Assembly: GCA_014169315.1 (NCBI GenBank)
Contig: AP022133.1
Location: 558,001 to 622,000 of the forward strand
Source: Enterobacter cloacae
GTDB taxonomy: Bacteria > Pseudomonadota > Gammaproteobacteria > Enterobacterales > Enterobacteriaceae
Direction of reading: 5' to 3'
DNA length: 64,000 nucleotides
Positions 18,077 to 27,163 of the stretch are shown piece after piece (position 1 is the first letter of the stretch; each line of letters starts with the position of its first letter). The translations under genes and the position numbers were made by a program. The notes beneath the pieces were generated by a model. It had not been told where the DNA came from. It did not search any database and worked only from the letters and a program-made list of their open reading frames with translations.

Positions 18077-21000
18077 TCAGAAGGTTTTCTTCAGGTTCAG
18101 CATAAAGCCTTTATCGCTGATGTTGTCTTCCTTCCACTGGTAAGCATCGACGCTCAGGCGGGTATCTTTGGCGCTGTATTTCACGCCGACCGTCGCCAGG
18201 CCGTTGATACCACCGCCTTTCTGACCATCATCGACGCTGAACTGCTGGCCTGCCGCGCCCTGAAGCGAGGCGGTACGCTGGCTTTTGGCGTAGCTCAGGT
18301 TCGGGCCGCCTTCCAGCGTGGCGCTGGCACCCCAGCCGTTTTTACCGGCGTAGTCCAGCTTCAGGCCAAACACGGAATCCACCGCCGTTTCGCTGCTCGC
18401 ATTCATACTCAGGTTAAAGTCCCCGGCGCTGTGCTCCTGATAACCGTCTTCCAGCGTATGACGGAACTTCACTCCGGCATACGGCGTCACTTTCAGCGCA
18501 TCATCCAGCAGGGAGAAGGTTTTTGCCCCTTCGCTGCGGAACTCCATGTACTGCTGACGGGCGCTGGAATCTGCGACTTTACTGACGTCGCCGTAGGAGA
18601 CGGCGCGGCTGCTGTCGAGGCTGTGTACATCGTAGCGTAGGGCGTTGTTCCAGGCGAGACCGCTGTCAAACGCCATGCTGTGCTTCAGGCCGAAGAACTG
18701 GCTGTAGCCGCCGGTCAGACCGTTGTCGCCTGCACTCTGCGAACCGTTACCGTCGATGCGGGCGATGCCGTACTCCAGCGTCAGGTTCTGGTTTTCCGTT
18801 AAGTCCAGCGTCTGGCGCAGCGCCAGCATGTCGTACTGGGTGTCGTTACCCAGTTCGGCGCGCGGATCGCCTTTTGCCACCGCGTTAAACGACAGACCCT
18901 CTTTCACCTGCGGCGCAGCATCGGCCAGCATGTTAAAGCGGTTGCTGAGTATGCGCGCCTCGCGGAAGGCGGTGGTGGCCTGGCTGCCGCTTACCTGCTT
19001 CAGGGCGTTGTTCAGCTCGGCGGTGGTACCCACGTTGAGGCTGGTGTACAGCTCGTTGTTGGTGTAGCCCGCATCTAGCGCTTTTGCCACGCTGTTCACG
19101 CTGGTGTCAGTGGCGACAGCGGTGTAGGCGTTTTTGGTCATGGTCACGTCAACGTTGCCGTTGGTATCGGTGCTGCCCTGCGCATTCCAGACCACGGAGG
19201 TGGACTGGATGGCGCTGGCATCGGTCAGATTACTGCCTTCGACCACGTTATCAAACGTGACGGTGGTGTCAGCGGTGCCAGCGGTAAAGCCGGTGTTGAT
19301 GCCAACACCACTCATGCTGGCGTTGCTGACCTGGAGCTTACCTGCGCTGCCGTCGGCGTTGGTGCCGACCACGTAGCCCGACAGGTCGTTCGTATCGGAG
19401 GAGGAAGCGGGGGTGGAAGACGACGAGCCGGATACCGTGGATGGCGTCCCCGGCAAGGTATAGTCGGTGTAATGCACCTCGCTGCTGTTGCCGTTATTGC
19501 CGTTTGTGCCTTCCACGTTAACGGTATCGCCCTGTTTGATAAGACCGGAACCGGTCACTGTCGGGTCAATTACCACCGTACCGTTGTTGACGACATGTCC
19601 CGCGCCCGCCACGCTGAAGGCGTAAGAGTTGCTGGCATGGATATTGATGGTGCCGTTGTTTTCAATCACCGCATCTGCCGTGGCGTTCGCGTCCAGCGCC
19701 ATAGCGACCATGCCGGTATCGGTGGTACCTGTGGTACCCAGGTTGATGGTGCCGTTGTTCACCAGTTGGGCGTTTTTGCTGCCGTTCATCGCGATGGCAT
19801 TGTTGCCGCTGATGTTCATGGTGCCGTCGTTCTGCGCCACGTAGTTATTGTGGGTGAAGTTGACGGCTTTACCGTTATCGACGTCGTAGTTAACGATACC
19901 GCCATCCTGGTTCCAGAAGAAAGCGTGACCGCTGTCGGCATTCCCGGCGCTTGCCATCATGGACTGCGCCGTAGCGTTCACCACGCCGGCGTTGATGAAC
20001 GTGCCTACGCCTTTCTGAACCGTGATACCGGCACCCGCTATGGCATTGGTGATCTCGATATCTCCAGCGCTGGTGTTATAGAGCACGCCATTGTAAGAGA
20101 TGTTAACGTTGTTTTGCGCGTTATTAATAACCAACTTGCCGCTGTTGTTGAAGACCGCGCTACCATTGATGTCGAGCGTGCCTTTGTAGTTCCCTTCTCC
20201 CATATAGCCGAGAGTCCAGATGCCGCTGTTGTTGACCACCGTCTTGCCATTCAGTTGCGCGCCACGCAACACCTGACTACCTGAACGCGTGTTTAACGTG
20301 CCGCCGTTCGTGATGATATGTTGGGTTATCGTGCCGTCATTATTGAATGTTCCACCATTAAGGGCGACGCTATTCACCGTCCCTTCGTTGTTCACGAGGC
20401 CATCGTTGAGGGTGATTTTGCCGTTAATGATGCCGGAGGCGTTGTTGGTCATGGTGCCATCATTGACGGTGATGTTGCTGTTAATCACGCCGGTCGCATT
20501 GTTGGTCAGTGTGCTGTCACTGTCCTGAAGGAGTAGTTGCTGGCTATTCACCGTTCCGTCATTGGTGACATCACCCATAATGAGGGCGTTTTTAGCCAGC
20601 GCGACCGTTTCACCCGCAGCGGCGATCACGTCATCGGCGTAAACCAGGCTGACATACGGGTCCGTTGGATTATAGATTGCGCTGTTCTGGCAGGTTCCCT
20701 GAATGCAGATGGTGCCGTAGTTAATGATCATGCCGCCCGACTCGGCATAGAACGGTTGACCGTAGGCCGCGTCGATATTGATGATGCCTGTTTTATCATT
20801 GATGGCCTGTCCGCCCATGACTGCCACCATGCCGACCAGTTGATTTGTGCCGCCGGTGACATCGGCGTCGGCGGTCAGATTAATGGTTCCCTGGTTAATG
20901 GCGGTACCGCCGCTCATCGCCGTCATGCCATAGCCGGCGTTATGCACGGTGATGGTGCCGGTATTGATCGCGGTGGCATCACCGACCATATAATCTGCCG

Positions 21001-23968
21001 CATCCGTACCGACAATCATCCCGGCGCTGGGCAATTCAAGGGACGTTGGGGACCAGTAAGTACCCTCGCCAACGATGTTGCCGTCTGCGTCCAGCGTCTG
21101 CTGAAAACCATCGACGTAGATGTTGCCCGCATTGAGCGCCGTTCCCTGGTTGGAACCCATGCCGTACAGGCCCGCACCATACACCGAGATTTCGCCGCCT
21201 GCCTCGTTGGTGATGGAGCCGTAAAAATAAGCCACCATGCCGTAGGCCGTATCCGTGTACCACGACTGTGGGTAAATTTCGAATCCTCCGTCCCCGGTAG
21301 GGGCCGCGCTGCTGGTTATCGTAATATGGCCCCCCGCTTCGTTTGTCGCGGTCGATCCCTCCTGCTGGGCTGACATTCCTGCGCCACGGCCATCACCTGC
21401 GCTGAACGTCTCGTTAATATTGCCGCTGTTTTTTACCGCTGCGCCATTTTGAGCCTCCAGCAGCAATGATGTGCTCTGGATGTTGATATTACCCTGGTTG
21501 TCCATCACTGACCCCTGGCCGTTAGCGATCAACAATCCCTTTTCGTTGTAGCCGTTGCTAGGAACCTGGGTATACGTGATATCGACGACGGAATTTTTAT
21601 CCAGCACTAATTCGCCGCCGCCCTCGACTTCGGCCAGCGTGAGGCTGGTTCCGACGATATCCGTGATGTCGAGTTGAGAATGGCTGCTCAGTGTGGCGGT
21701 ACTGTTGCCGTTAATTCGAATGCCGGTAAGGGAAGAGATACTGCCATCACTATCGCCGTTGGTGTTCAGGGTTAAATTAATACCGCCTGACAGATTGACC
21801 GTATTGCCATCGCCCTGAATATCGATGCCGACAGAATCCAGCGTTTCACTGCCCATCGGGGAGTGTTCAACCATATCGACATCAAGCGAGCCCGTCAGAG
21901 ACACCGTGTTATTGTTGCCCGTAATCAGGACGCCAGTGAGCACCTCGTTCGCCAGTTTACTGGTATCGTCGAAGCTGCTCGTCAGCGTGATGTCGCCCTG
22001 AATGTTGGTGGTGGTATTATTTCCCGATACGTTGATACCCGTCGCACCGCGATACAGGCCGCTGCTGTCCTGCGCGGCCGTGACGTTGATGGTGCCTTTT
22101 TGCATCACCTGCGAGCCATCACCGCTGAGTAGCGCGCCGGTGCCGTTCAGGCTGACATCGACATCCCCCTTGTTGGTGAAGCTGTTGCCTGGACCGGCCA
22201 CGATGAACGCGATGGAATTTTCGTCATGCACCGTGGTATGACCGGTGTTGGTGCCCGAGTTGTTCTCACCGTAGGAAACCAGTCCCCATGCGCCATTGGT
22301 GACAACCAGATCGCCCGTTTGCGTCATTTTGGCGTCGGAACCGGCAAGGATAACGGCGGCAGAGCCTTTTCCATCAACGCTAATATCACCGGTGCTGGAC
22401 AGCGTAGCACCGTCGCCGGTAATTTTGGTGCCGGTGCCGCCGCCTGAAATCGTCTGATCCCCTTCGTTGAGCACCAGCGCATTATCGCCGTCAATGAACA
22501 TCGCGGTGGAGCCGGCGTCTCTGACGGTCGTCTGGCCGGTATTATTGGCAATGGCGTCGTTGCCGGTAATTTTGGTGCCGGTACCGCCGCCGCTGATCGT
22601 CTGTGCGCCATCGGTGGTCACGCGCGCATTATCGCCGTTGATGGCGATACTGGTGCCGCCATCGGAGACGGTCTGGCTCCCTTCATTGATGAGGGTCGCG
22701 TTGTTGCCGTCGAGGGTCATCGCCGTTGAGCCTGAGCCGCCGGTCGTTGAGTCCCCTTTGTTATTGATGGTGACATTGTCGCCGGTAATGGCACCGCCGG
22801 TCGCGCCATCGGTGATGGTCATGTCACCGGAGTTGACAATATTCGCGTTATCGCCATTGACGATGACGCCGGTGGAACCTTTGCCACTGGTACTCGATGT
22901 CCCGGCGTTATTGATATCGACGTCGTCGCCGTCAACAATCAGCCCGGTGCCGCCGCCGGTAACGTCGATACCGCCGGAGATATTAAGGCTTGAGCCGTCG
23001 CCTGAAATCAGCGCGCCGATGGCGTTATCCACGGTGGACTGCCCCGAAATAACATTGGTGGTGTCATCGCCGGTGATCACAATGCCGGTCGCGCCATCGG
23101 TGATGTGAGAGTTTCCGTTCAGGGTGTTGGTCGTTTTGTCGCCGGAGATAATGACGCCGGTTTTGCCCTGGCCGCTGACGTCCTGTCCGCGATCGAAGGC
23201 ATGGGTTGCGTTATCACCCGTAATTACCGCAGTTTGAGCATCGGCGAGGATCAGGTAGCCGCGGCTGTCATACTTCCAGTAGTCGCCGTTTGCCTGCGTG
23301 CCTTCAATGATGGCGGCATTGTTGCCGTCTACATGCCAGCCGGTGATGTAGAGCGTTTTACCGTCCTGGGTGGTCATCTGCCACTGGTCGTTTTGTTTTG
23401 AGTAGCTGAAGGTAGCTGGGCCGGGATGTTCACCGTTATCCAGTTTGATATCGTCGAACGCCAGCGTATCCTTACCTTTGTCGATGGTGACGCCATTGCT
23501 GAACGTTTTCACGGTGTTATCGGTTGGCGTGTCGTCGCCACCGTCATCGTCAGGTGGTGTTACGTCGCCGCCGCCATCGTCGGGAGGCGTTACGTCGCCG
23601 CCGTCGTCGTCCGGTGGTATGACGTCGCCGCCGCCATCGTCCGGCGGTATGACGTCACCGCCGTCATCGTCCGGCGGTGCAGGGGGGGATGAGTGATGGT
23701 CAGAGCCGCCGCTGTCGTGGTTACCAATGGCGATGCCGGTAATCAACGCTGCTGCGCTGCCAGCGATCCACGCCCAGTCATGATTGGCTTCCTGTCCGAC
23801 GAGGCAGGTCGCCGGAAGCTTTTCGCGTGCTGTTTCAGATAATAAAGAAATATTGGTCGGACATTTTTTCTTGTCATCATTATTATCATTATCGGCAGCC
23901 ATGGCCGGGTAATAATAGGTTTGCAGCGCAATAGCGACAGCAGCGGCAATTAGCTTTTTCTTTTGCAT
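18077..23968 (-). CDS. bigA: BigA-like giant autotransporter adhesin
   Basis: A 1963-residue type V secreted surface protein. In order: signal peptide (1-24, cleavage after PAMA), two cysteines (36, 55), a hydrophobic stretch (67-82), five PPDD(D/G)GGDV repeats (98-147), and a long Gly/Asn/Thr/Asp-rich passenger of beta-helix type. In the passenger a motif like TGDNATINNTG recurs roughly every 25-30 residues. A C-terminal beta-barrel (about 1690-1963) ends in Phe. The N-terminus and overall layout match what I recall of Salmonella BigA (about 1950 residues), a putative adhesin. E. coli K-12 has yjjJ, not this gene, between deoD and lplA, so it is an accessory insertion. Single gene, own promoter region. 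Confidence 0.85.
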   Translation of the reverse strand: MQKKKLIAAAVAIALQTYYYPAMAADNDNNDDKKKCPTNISLLSETAREKLPATCLVGQEANHDWAWIAGSAAALITGIAIGNHDSGGSDHHSSPPAPPDDDGGDVIPPDDGGGDVIPPDDDGGDVTPPDDGGGDVTPPDDDGGDDTPTDNTVKTFSNGVTIDKGKDTLAFDDIKLDNGEHPGPATFSYSKQNDQWQMTTQDGKTLYITGWHVDGNNAAIIEGTQANGDYWKYDSRGYLILADAQTAVITGDNATHAFDRGQDVSGQGKTGVIISGDKTTNTLNGNSHITDGATGIVITGDDTTNVISGQSTVDNAIGALISGDGSSLNISGGIDVTGGGTGLIVDGDDVDINNAGTSSTSGKGSTGVIVNGDNANIVNSGDMTITDGATGGAITGDNVTINNKGDSTTGGSGSTAMTLDGNNATLINEGSQTVSDGGTSIAINGDNARVTTDGAQTISGGGTGTKITGNDAIANNTGQTTVRDAGSTAMFIDGDNALVLNEGDQTISGGGTGTKITGDGATLSSTGDISVDGKGSAAVILAGSDAKMTQTGDLVVTNGAWGLVSYGENNSGTNTGHTTVHDENSIAFIVAGPGNSFTNKGDVDVSLNGTGALLSGDGSQVMQKGTINVTAAQDSSGLYRGATGINVSGNNTTTNIQGDITLTSSFDDTSKLANEVLTGVLITGNNNTVSLTGSLDVDMVEHSPMGSETLDSVGIDIQGDGNTVNLSGGINLTLNTNGDSDGSISSLTGIRINGNSTATLSSHSQLDITDIVGTSLTLAEVEGGGELVLDKNSVVDITYTQVPSNGYNEKGLLIANGQGSVMDNQGNINIQSTSLLLEAQNGAAVKNSGNINETFSAGDGRGAGMSAQQEGSTATNEAGGHITITSSAAPTGDGGFEIYPQSWYTDTAYGMVAYFYGSITNEAGGEISVYGAGLYGMGSNQGTALNAGNIYVDGFQQTLDADGNIVGEGTYWSPTSLELPSAGMIVGTDAADYMVGDATAINTGTITVHNAGYGMTAMSGGTAINQGTINLTADADVTGGTNQLVGMVAVMGGQAINDKTGIINIDAAYGQPFYAESGGMIINYGTICIQGTCQNSAIYNPTDPYVSLVYADDVIAAAGETVALAKNALIMGDVTNDGTVNSQQLLLQDSDSTLTNNATGVINSNITVNDGTMTNNASGIINGKITLNDGLVNNEGTVNSVALNGGTFNNDGTITQHIITNGGTLNTRSGSQVLRGAQLNGKTVVNNSGIWTLGYMGEGNYKGTLDINGSAVFNNSGKLVINNAQNNVNISYNGVLYNTSAGDIEITNAIAGAGITVQKGVGTFINAGVVNATAQSMMASAGNADSGHAFFWNQDGGIVNYDVDNGKAVNFTHNNYVAQNDGTMNISGNNAIAMNGSKNAQLVNNGTINLGTTGTTDTGMVAMALDANATADAVIENNGTINIHASNSYAFSVAGAGHVVNNGTVVIDPTVTGSGLIKQGDTVNVEGTNGNNGNSSEVHYTDYTLPGTPSTVSGSSSSTPASSSDTNDLSGYVVGTNADGSAGKLQVSNASMSGVGINTGFTAGTADTTVTFDNVVEGSNLTDASAIQSTSVVWNAQGSTDTNGNVDVTMTKNAYTAVATDTSVNSVAKALDAGYTNNELYTSLNVGTTAELNNALKQVSGSQATTAFREARILSNRFNMLADAAPQVKEGLSFNAVAKGDPRAELGNDTQYDMLALRQTLDLTENQNLTLEYGIARIDGNGSQSAGDNGLTGGYSQFFGLKHSMAFDSGLAWNNALRYDVHSLDSSRAVSYGDVSKVADSSARQQYMEFRSEGAKTFSLLDDALKVTPYAGVKFRHTLEDGYQEHSAGDFNLSMNASSETAVDSVFGLKLDYAGKNGWGASATLEGGPNLSYAKSQRTASLQGAAGQQFSVDDGQKGGGINGLATVGVKYSAKDTRLSVDAYQWKEDNISDKGFMLNLKKTF
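23528..23677 (-). repeat. Five 30-bp tandem repeats in the autotransporter gene
   Basis: Five ten-codon units encode PPDDDGGDV(I/T/D) and PPDDGGGDV(I/T), alternating D and G at the fifth residue. The real period may therefore be 60 bp. Copy number of such repeats typically varies between strains. Confidence 0.9.
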
Positions 23969-24097
23969 AATCGAGCCTGATTAGTACGAGGTATGAATTC
24001 TCGTAGTCATATCCTGTATATGAAATAAAATATTATTCGGTGGTCTGTTATTATACTCTCCATTATCTATGCCCTCGAATGTTGCCAGGTGTTGCCA

Positions 24098-24134
24098 TGT
24101 ATAAAACAATTCATTTAATGAATTGTTTTATACA
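24098..24134. repeat. Perfect 37-bp AT-rich palindrome
   Basis: Arms TGTATAAAACAATTCATT (24098-24115) and its exact complement (24117-24134) surround a single T. It is 130 bp upstream of the autotransporter start codon. Without a GC stem or T-run it is a poor terminator, so an operator for a dimeric or tetrameric regulator is more likely. Confidence 0.75.
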
Positions 24135-24302
24135 GTTACTGAAGGAGTGAGGGCGCTTTTGGACGGGGTGATGGGTTATTTAATTGGTTTGGTGAATATA
24201 TGTAGGGAATTTAAATTGTAAATGTATTAATTATAATTAATAACATTGCAATGAAGGGCTTAATTTATTTAGATGAATATAATTTATTTAATCGATGTTC
24301 TC

Positions 24303-24325
24303 ATAGCGGGTTTATAACCCGCTAT
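24303..24325 (-). terminator. Hairpin downstream of lplA
   Basis: A 10-bp inverted repeat ATAGCGGGTT / AACCCGCTAT with a 3-nt loop lies 41 bp past the lplA stop. The T-run on the minus strand is poor. Confidence 0.5.
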
Positions 24326-24365
24326 TTACTCACTGGTGTTTTTTCGCTGTTGGTTTCCGCGTGGT

Positions 24366-25382
24366 TCAACGCACTGCCCCAGCCATCCATACCGACAGTT
24401 CCCGCAACGCCTTTTCCTGCTCAGGGAAGTCGGTCAGCAATGCCTCACATGCCTGCTGCAGCCTGTCCGCTCTGTACAAACAGCCTTGCAAACGTACTGC
24501 CAGCGCTTCTAATGGTGCCGGATTCAGGCTGTCGGTAAAGACCTGCGTGCGGGTGATATATCCTTTTTCAACGTCGAAGTGCAGTTCGACGCCGCCCCAG
24601 CTAAAGCGCTCATCCATCTGATGGGAGAAGGCGGGGGCCTGACCGAAGTTCCACTCCCAGCTGCTCTGGCGAGCAAAGGTTTCCGCGAAGTTGGGGAGAT
24701 CCGGGGTCTTGTCGGGGGAAATCACTTCCGCTTCCACGCGCTCGCCGTAATGATCAAAGAATGCTTCGCGGATCGCTTCGCAGATTTGGGCGTGCGTAAC
24801 CCCCGGCAAGAGTTCGGCCAGGTTCGCCACGCGGCCACGTACGGAGGTTATACCTTTCGCCTGCAGCTTTTTTTTATCCGGATTGAGGTAGTTTGCCAGA
24901 CGGCTCAAATCGGCATTCAGCAGCAGGGTACCGTGGTGGAACCCTCGATCCATCGTTTCCCGATAGGCTGAACCGGAAACCTTTCGATCTCCCCCGGTGG
25001 TTTTCACGACCAGATCGTTACGCCCGGAGGCCTCCGCCGTGGCACCAAGAGTACTCAGCGCGCTAAGCACAATTGCGGTCGAGACGGTTTTATCGTATTC
25101 CGGCTTGCCGGCCATAAAGGTAAAGCAGGTATTGCCGAGATCGTGAAACACCGCACCGCCGCCGCTACTGCGGCGCGCAAGCCGGACATTGTCTGCTTCC
25201 ATGCGTCGCGTGTTGCACTCTTTCCACGGATTTTGTGCACGCCCAATGACCACCGTATCGGCGTTGCGCCACAGGAACAGTACGCGTTGAGTGGCGGGCA
25301 TCTGGCGGAAGATGCACTCTTCCACCGCGAGGTTAAACCAGGGATCGTAAGAGTCAGAGATAAGCAGGCGTAACGTCGTCAT
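24366..25382 (-). CDS. lplA: Lipoate-protein ligase A
   Basis: A 338-residue enzyme, the E. coli length. It activates free lipoate with ATP and attaches it to the E2 subunits of 2-oxoacid dehydrogenases and to GcvH. The lipoyl-AMP pocket motifs are [15 protein letters not shown] (near 69-83) and the KVSGSAYR segment with its catalytic lysine near 133. The C-terminal accessory domain is complete. The gene points away from serB behind ytjB, as in E. coli. Confidence 0.97.
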   Translation of the reverse strand: MTTLRLLISDSYDPWFNLAVEECIFRQMPATQRVLFLWRNADTVVIGRAQNPWKECNTRRMEADNVRLARRSSGGGAVFHDLGNTCFTFMAGKPEYDKTVSTAIVLSALSTLGATAEASGRNDLVVKTTGGDRKVSGSAYRETMDRGFHHGTLLLNADLSRLANYLNPDKKKLQAKGITSVRGRVANLAELLPGVTHAQICEAIREAFFDHYGERVEAEVISPDKTPDLPNFAETFARQSSWEWNFGQAPAFSHQMDERFSWGGVELHFDVEKGYITRTQVFTDSLNPAPLEALAVRLQGCLYRADRLQQACEALLTDFPEQEKALRELSVWMAGAVR

Positions 25383-25421
25383 GGCAAAGTTCCTTTTCTG
25401 AATCGCCAGCCTACTTTATCA

Positions 25422-26066
25422 CTAATCTTTCTTCTCGCTCTCTTCCTCTTCGGGAATCGATGAGCTTGCGGTCAGCAGGAACGGTGATTGCTGCCAACGG
25501 CTGCGTTTACCTCGCAGCAGGGTGCGCGCCAGCACCACGCCGATGGCCAGTGAAAGCAGCAGCATCAGGCGAAGAATGTTGGTGGTGTTATCCACCTGTT
25601 TGGCTTCGGTAGGCAAGGTGTGGGTGTCGAGGGTCAGGCGCAGATACCCCAGCGGGCCATTTTTCCCCTGAATAGGTTCAACGATCTGCTGGTTGAAATA
25701 GCCCCCGGCTTTTTTGCCGTCCAGCGCCAGCCTGTCGCGCACGTCAACGTGCTCGCCAGCACGGGCTATCAGGTCACCCTGCTCGTCATACACACCTGCA
25801 TCCAGAATGCGGCTGTTCTCCGTTAACAGGCGTAAGATCTGGCTTATTCGCTTATCGTCCGGTGTTTCGGTACGCATGGACGGGGCGATGTTAAACGTCA
25901 CCTGACGTGCCAGCGTGCGGGCCAGCTCTTCAAACTGCGGGTTGCGTTGCCGTTGATGATTCTGGCTAAACCACGATGCCCCTTGCATCAGCACCACTAA
26001 TAGTGCGAGACAGGAAAGGACAATCACGGCACGGTGAAGCCGAAATTTCAGTTTTGCGCGAGCCAT
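25422..26066 (-). CDS. ytjB: Inner-membrane protein YtjB (Smp)
   Basis: A 214-residue membrane protein of the Smp family, function unknown. There is an N-terminal transmembrane segment (about 13-30), an extracytoplasmic domain (31-165), a second hydrophobic segment (about 166-182, LRLMLLLSLAIGVVLA) and a short charged cytoplasmic tail ending EEEESEKKD. It diverges from serB and lies 39 bp before lplA, with which it probably shares a transcript. Confidence 0.9.
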   Translation of the reverse strand: MARAKLKFRLHRAVIVLSCLALLVVLMQGASWFSQNHQRQRNPQFEELARTLARQVTFNIAPSMRTETPDDKRISQILRLLTENSRILDAGVYDEQGDLIARAGEHVDVRDRLALDGKKAGGYFNQQIVEPIQGKNGPLGYLRLTLDTHTLPTEAKQVDNTTNILRLMLLLSLAIGVVLARTLLRGKRSRWQQSPFLLTASSSIPEEEESEKKD

Positions 26067-26183
26067 ATTCCACCTGCTGAAAATTTACGGCTTAATGTTG
26101 CCAGAAGTGATGGTTACAGGGTAGCCTCATGCGTTATTTTCCCCGTGGAACCAACCGCTGCGAACGAAATTACAGGAGCTTCA

Positions 26184-27152
26184 ATGCCGAACATTACCTG
26201 GTGTGACCTGCCAACGGATGTCTCTTTATGGCCAGGATTGCCACTCTCTTTAAGTGGCGATGAGGTGATGCCTCTGGATTACCACGCCGGTCGTAGCGGC
26301 TGGCTGCTGTACGGACGCGGCCTGGATAAGCAACGCCTTACCCAATATCAAACCACGCTGGGTGCTGCGATGGTGATTGTCGCCGCCTGGTGTGTGGAAG
26401 ATTTCCAGGTTATCCGCCTGGCGGGTTCTCTGACGCAGCGCGCGACGCGTCTGGCGCATGACGCCGGGCTGGATGTTGCGCCGCTCGGTAAAATTCCGCA
26501 CCTGAAAACGCCGGGGCTGCTGGTGATGGACATGGACTCGACGGCTATTCAGATCGAGTGCATTGACGAGCTCGCGAAGCTGGCGGGCAGCGGCGAGCTG
26601 GTGGCTGAAGTCACGGAACGTGCCATGCGTGGCGAACTGGATTTCACTGCCAGCCTGAAACAGCGCGTCGCGACCCTGAAAGGGGCTGATGCCAACATTT
26701 TGCGTCAGGTGCGTGATGAGCTGCCGCTGATGCCAGGGCTGACACAGCTGGTGCTGAAGCTGGAAACACTTGGCTGGAAAGTGGCTATTGCTTCCGGCGG
26801 GTTCACTTTCTTCGCTGATTACCTGCGCGACAAGCTGCGTCTGACCACCGTGGTGGCAAACGAGCTGGAGATTATCGACGGTAAACTGACCGGCCACGTG
26901 ATTGGTGATATCGTGGATGCGCAATACAAAGCCAATACGCTGACCCGTCTGGCGGAGAAATATGAAATTCCAGTCACGCAGACCGTGGCGATTGGTGACG
27001 GGGCCAACGATCTGCCGATGATCAAGGCTGCCGGTCTTGGTATCGCCTATCATGCCAAACCAAAAGTAAATGAAAAGACGGAAATCACTATCCGTCATGC
27101 TGACCTGATGGGAGTGTTCTGCATTCTCTCCGGCAGCATTAATCAGAAATAA
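26184..27152 (+). CDS. serB: Phosphoserine phosphatase
   Basis: A 322-residue HAD-superfamily phosphatase catalysing the last step of serine synthesis. The nucleophile and acid are Asp116 and Asp118 in DMDSTAI. The phosphate-binding ASGGF and the Mg-binding GDGANDLPM (near 270) are intact. The ATG at 26184 follows CAGGAG and gives the E. coli N-terminus (MPNITWCDLP); the open frame back to 26034 is non-coding and overlaps ytjB. radA follows after 11 bp. Confidence 0.97.
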   Translation: MPNITWCDLPTDVSLWPGLPLSLSGDEVMPLDYHAGRSGWLLYGRGLDKQRLTQYQTTLGAAMVIVAAWCVEDFQVIRLAGSLTQRATRLAHDAGLDVAPLGKIPHLKTPGLLVMDMDSTAIQIECIDELAKLAGSGELVAEVTERAMRGELDFTASLKQRVATLKGADANILRQVRDELPLMPGLTQLVLKLETLGWKVAIASGGFTFFADYLRDKLRLTTVVANELEIIDGKLTGHVIGDIVDAQYKANTLTRLAEKYEIPVTQTVAIGDGANDLPMIKAAGLGIAYHAKPKVNEKTEITIRHADLMGVFCILSGSINQK

Positions 27153-27163
27153 CGAGGTAAACC

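Larger units (their letters stand above)
23969..24365. other. AT-rich region upstream of the autotransporter
   Basis: This 397-bp gap lies between the ends of two leftward units (lplA stop and autotransporter start). It is markedly AT-rich. It holds a perfect 37-bp palindrome, a GTTGCCA direct repeat just beside it (24091-24097, with the first copy at 24081-24087) and an lplA-proximal hairpin. No gene is visible. Confidence 0.6.

Noticed and set aside
18431..23692. Several 70-280-codon frames opposite the autotransporter gene
   Set aside because: They are low-complexity reflections (Val/Ala/Gly/Asp-rich) of the Gly/Asn/Thr repeats on the coding strand.
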